A DNA stretch of 64,000 nt, from positions 1 to 64,000 of the forward strand of contig JAHOYZ010000022.1 in the NCBI GenBank assembly GCA_019038695.1, read 5' to 3'. Below, piece by piece: positions 63,967 to 64,000 of this stretch; the stretch's first letter is position 1; each line of letters starts with the position of its first letter. This stretch comes from Candidatus Zixiibacteriota bacterium (GTDB lineage: Bacteria > Zixibacteria > MSB-5A5 > GN15 > FEB-12). The notes under the pieces were generated by a model. That model made no database searches and had not been told where the DNA came from. It saw nothing but the letters and a program-made list of their open reading frames with translations. The translations under genes were made by a program, and so were the position numbers.

Positions 63967-64000
63967 ATTGTCGCCTATAGCCTGGTTGCTTCTGGCGATT
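63953..64000 (+). CDS. yidD: YidD-like membrane-insertion factor, N-terminal fragment
   Basis: An ATG at 63953 overlaps the rnpA end by 14 bp and opens a frame ([16 protein letters not shown]) that runs off the window. The position directly after rnpA and the amphipathic N-terminus fit YidD, which acts with YidC in inner-membrane protein insertion. Only 16 codons are visible, so the call rests mainly on gene order. Confidence 0.5.
   Translation, partial: MSRDRLSPIAWLLLAI

Noticed and set aside
1-64000. CRISPR array, prophage or complete insertion sequence
   Set aside because: No regularly spaced direct repeats, phage structural genes or intact transposases with terminal repeats were seen.

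Overview
The window looks like a chromosomal segment of a Gram-negative bacterium of the FCB superphylum, most likely a Zixibacteria-like candidate phylum (inference). The evidence is: a short RpoD-type sigma factor without region 1.1; a secreted protein ending in a T9SS-type sorting domain (NYPNPFNP motif); a metallopeptidase/TolB-propeller/beta-barrel fusion; a DUF3078 outer-membrane protein; ThyX; and frequent TTG/GTG starts. Promoters are of ordinary sigma-70 type (TTGACA/TATATT), not the Bacteroidetes TTTG type. No rRNA, CRISPR array, intact insertion sequence or prophage was seen. The only mobile-element trace is a frameshifted IS256-type transposase tail at the left edge, next to a tRNA-Glu.

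Layout. 1-4 kb: transposase relic, tRNA-Glu(CUC), a Lon-like protease with an altered Walker A motif, and a tiny histone-H1-like protein with a Cys/His tail. 4-15.3 kb (mostly minus strand): a surface peptidase/propeller/barrel fusion, murA, DUF4416, a TPR protein, a PC4-like DNA-binding protein, and a metallopeptidase beside a sodium/solute symporter. 15.4-26 kb: a secreted protein with about 11 Gly-Asp repeats, a methyltransferase with an ECF S-component, birA-nadC, a divergent KARI-like enzyme, a HEAT-repeat/cyclophilin fusion operon, and an orphan HEPN protein. 26-36.9 kb: thyX, ybjQ, an FKBP, purA-engB-lon, pepF, an HD-GYP-like protein, and a class II Fic protein behind an elaborate operator region. 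37-46.5 kb: a GH35-like enzyme, gamma-glutamyltransferase, the sorted surface protein, a kinase-pseudokinase, and a membrane TPR protein. 46.6-52.7 kb: DUF3078, mscS, and a tight operon running aldolase, aminotransferase-like, folB, folK, deoxynucleoside kinase, panB. 52.8-60.6 kb: an envelope-glycan locus of GT-C/GT2 glycosyltransferases and a sugar epimerase, with one GT-C gene cut by an in-frame TAA. 60.7-64 kb: rpoD, an HtrA protease, and the conserved rpmH-rnpA-yidD start.

How the genes fit together. Most are housekeeping: proteolysis (two Lon types, PepF, HtrA), protein folding (FKBP, cyclophilin), cofactor synthesis (biotin attachment, NAD, folate, pantothenate), nucleotides (purA, thyX, deoxynucleoside kinase) and envelope assembly. 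The most unusual items are: an aminotransferase-fold protein lacking the PLP lysine inside a folate/pantothenate operon; a KARI homologue with two altered active-site positions, transcribed from an apparently leaderless promoter; a glycan locus reminiscent of actinobacterial arabinosyltransferases; a tandem kinase-pseudokinase; and the Fic operator array.

All calls come from reading the sequence. No database search or structure prediction was run.
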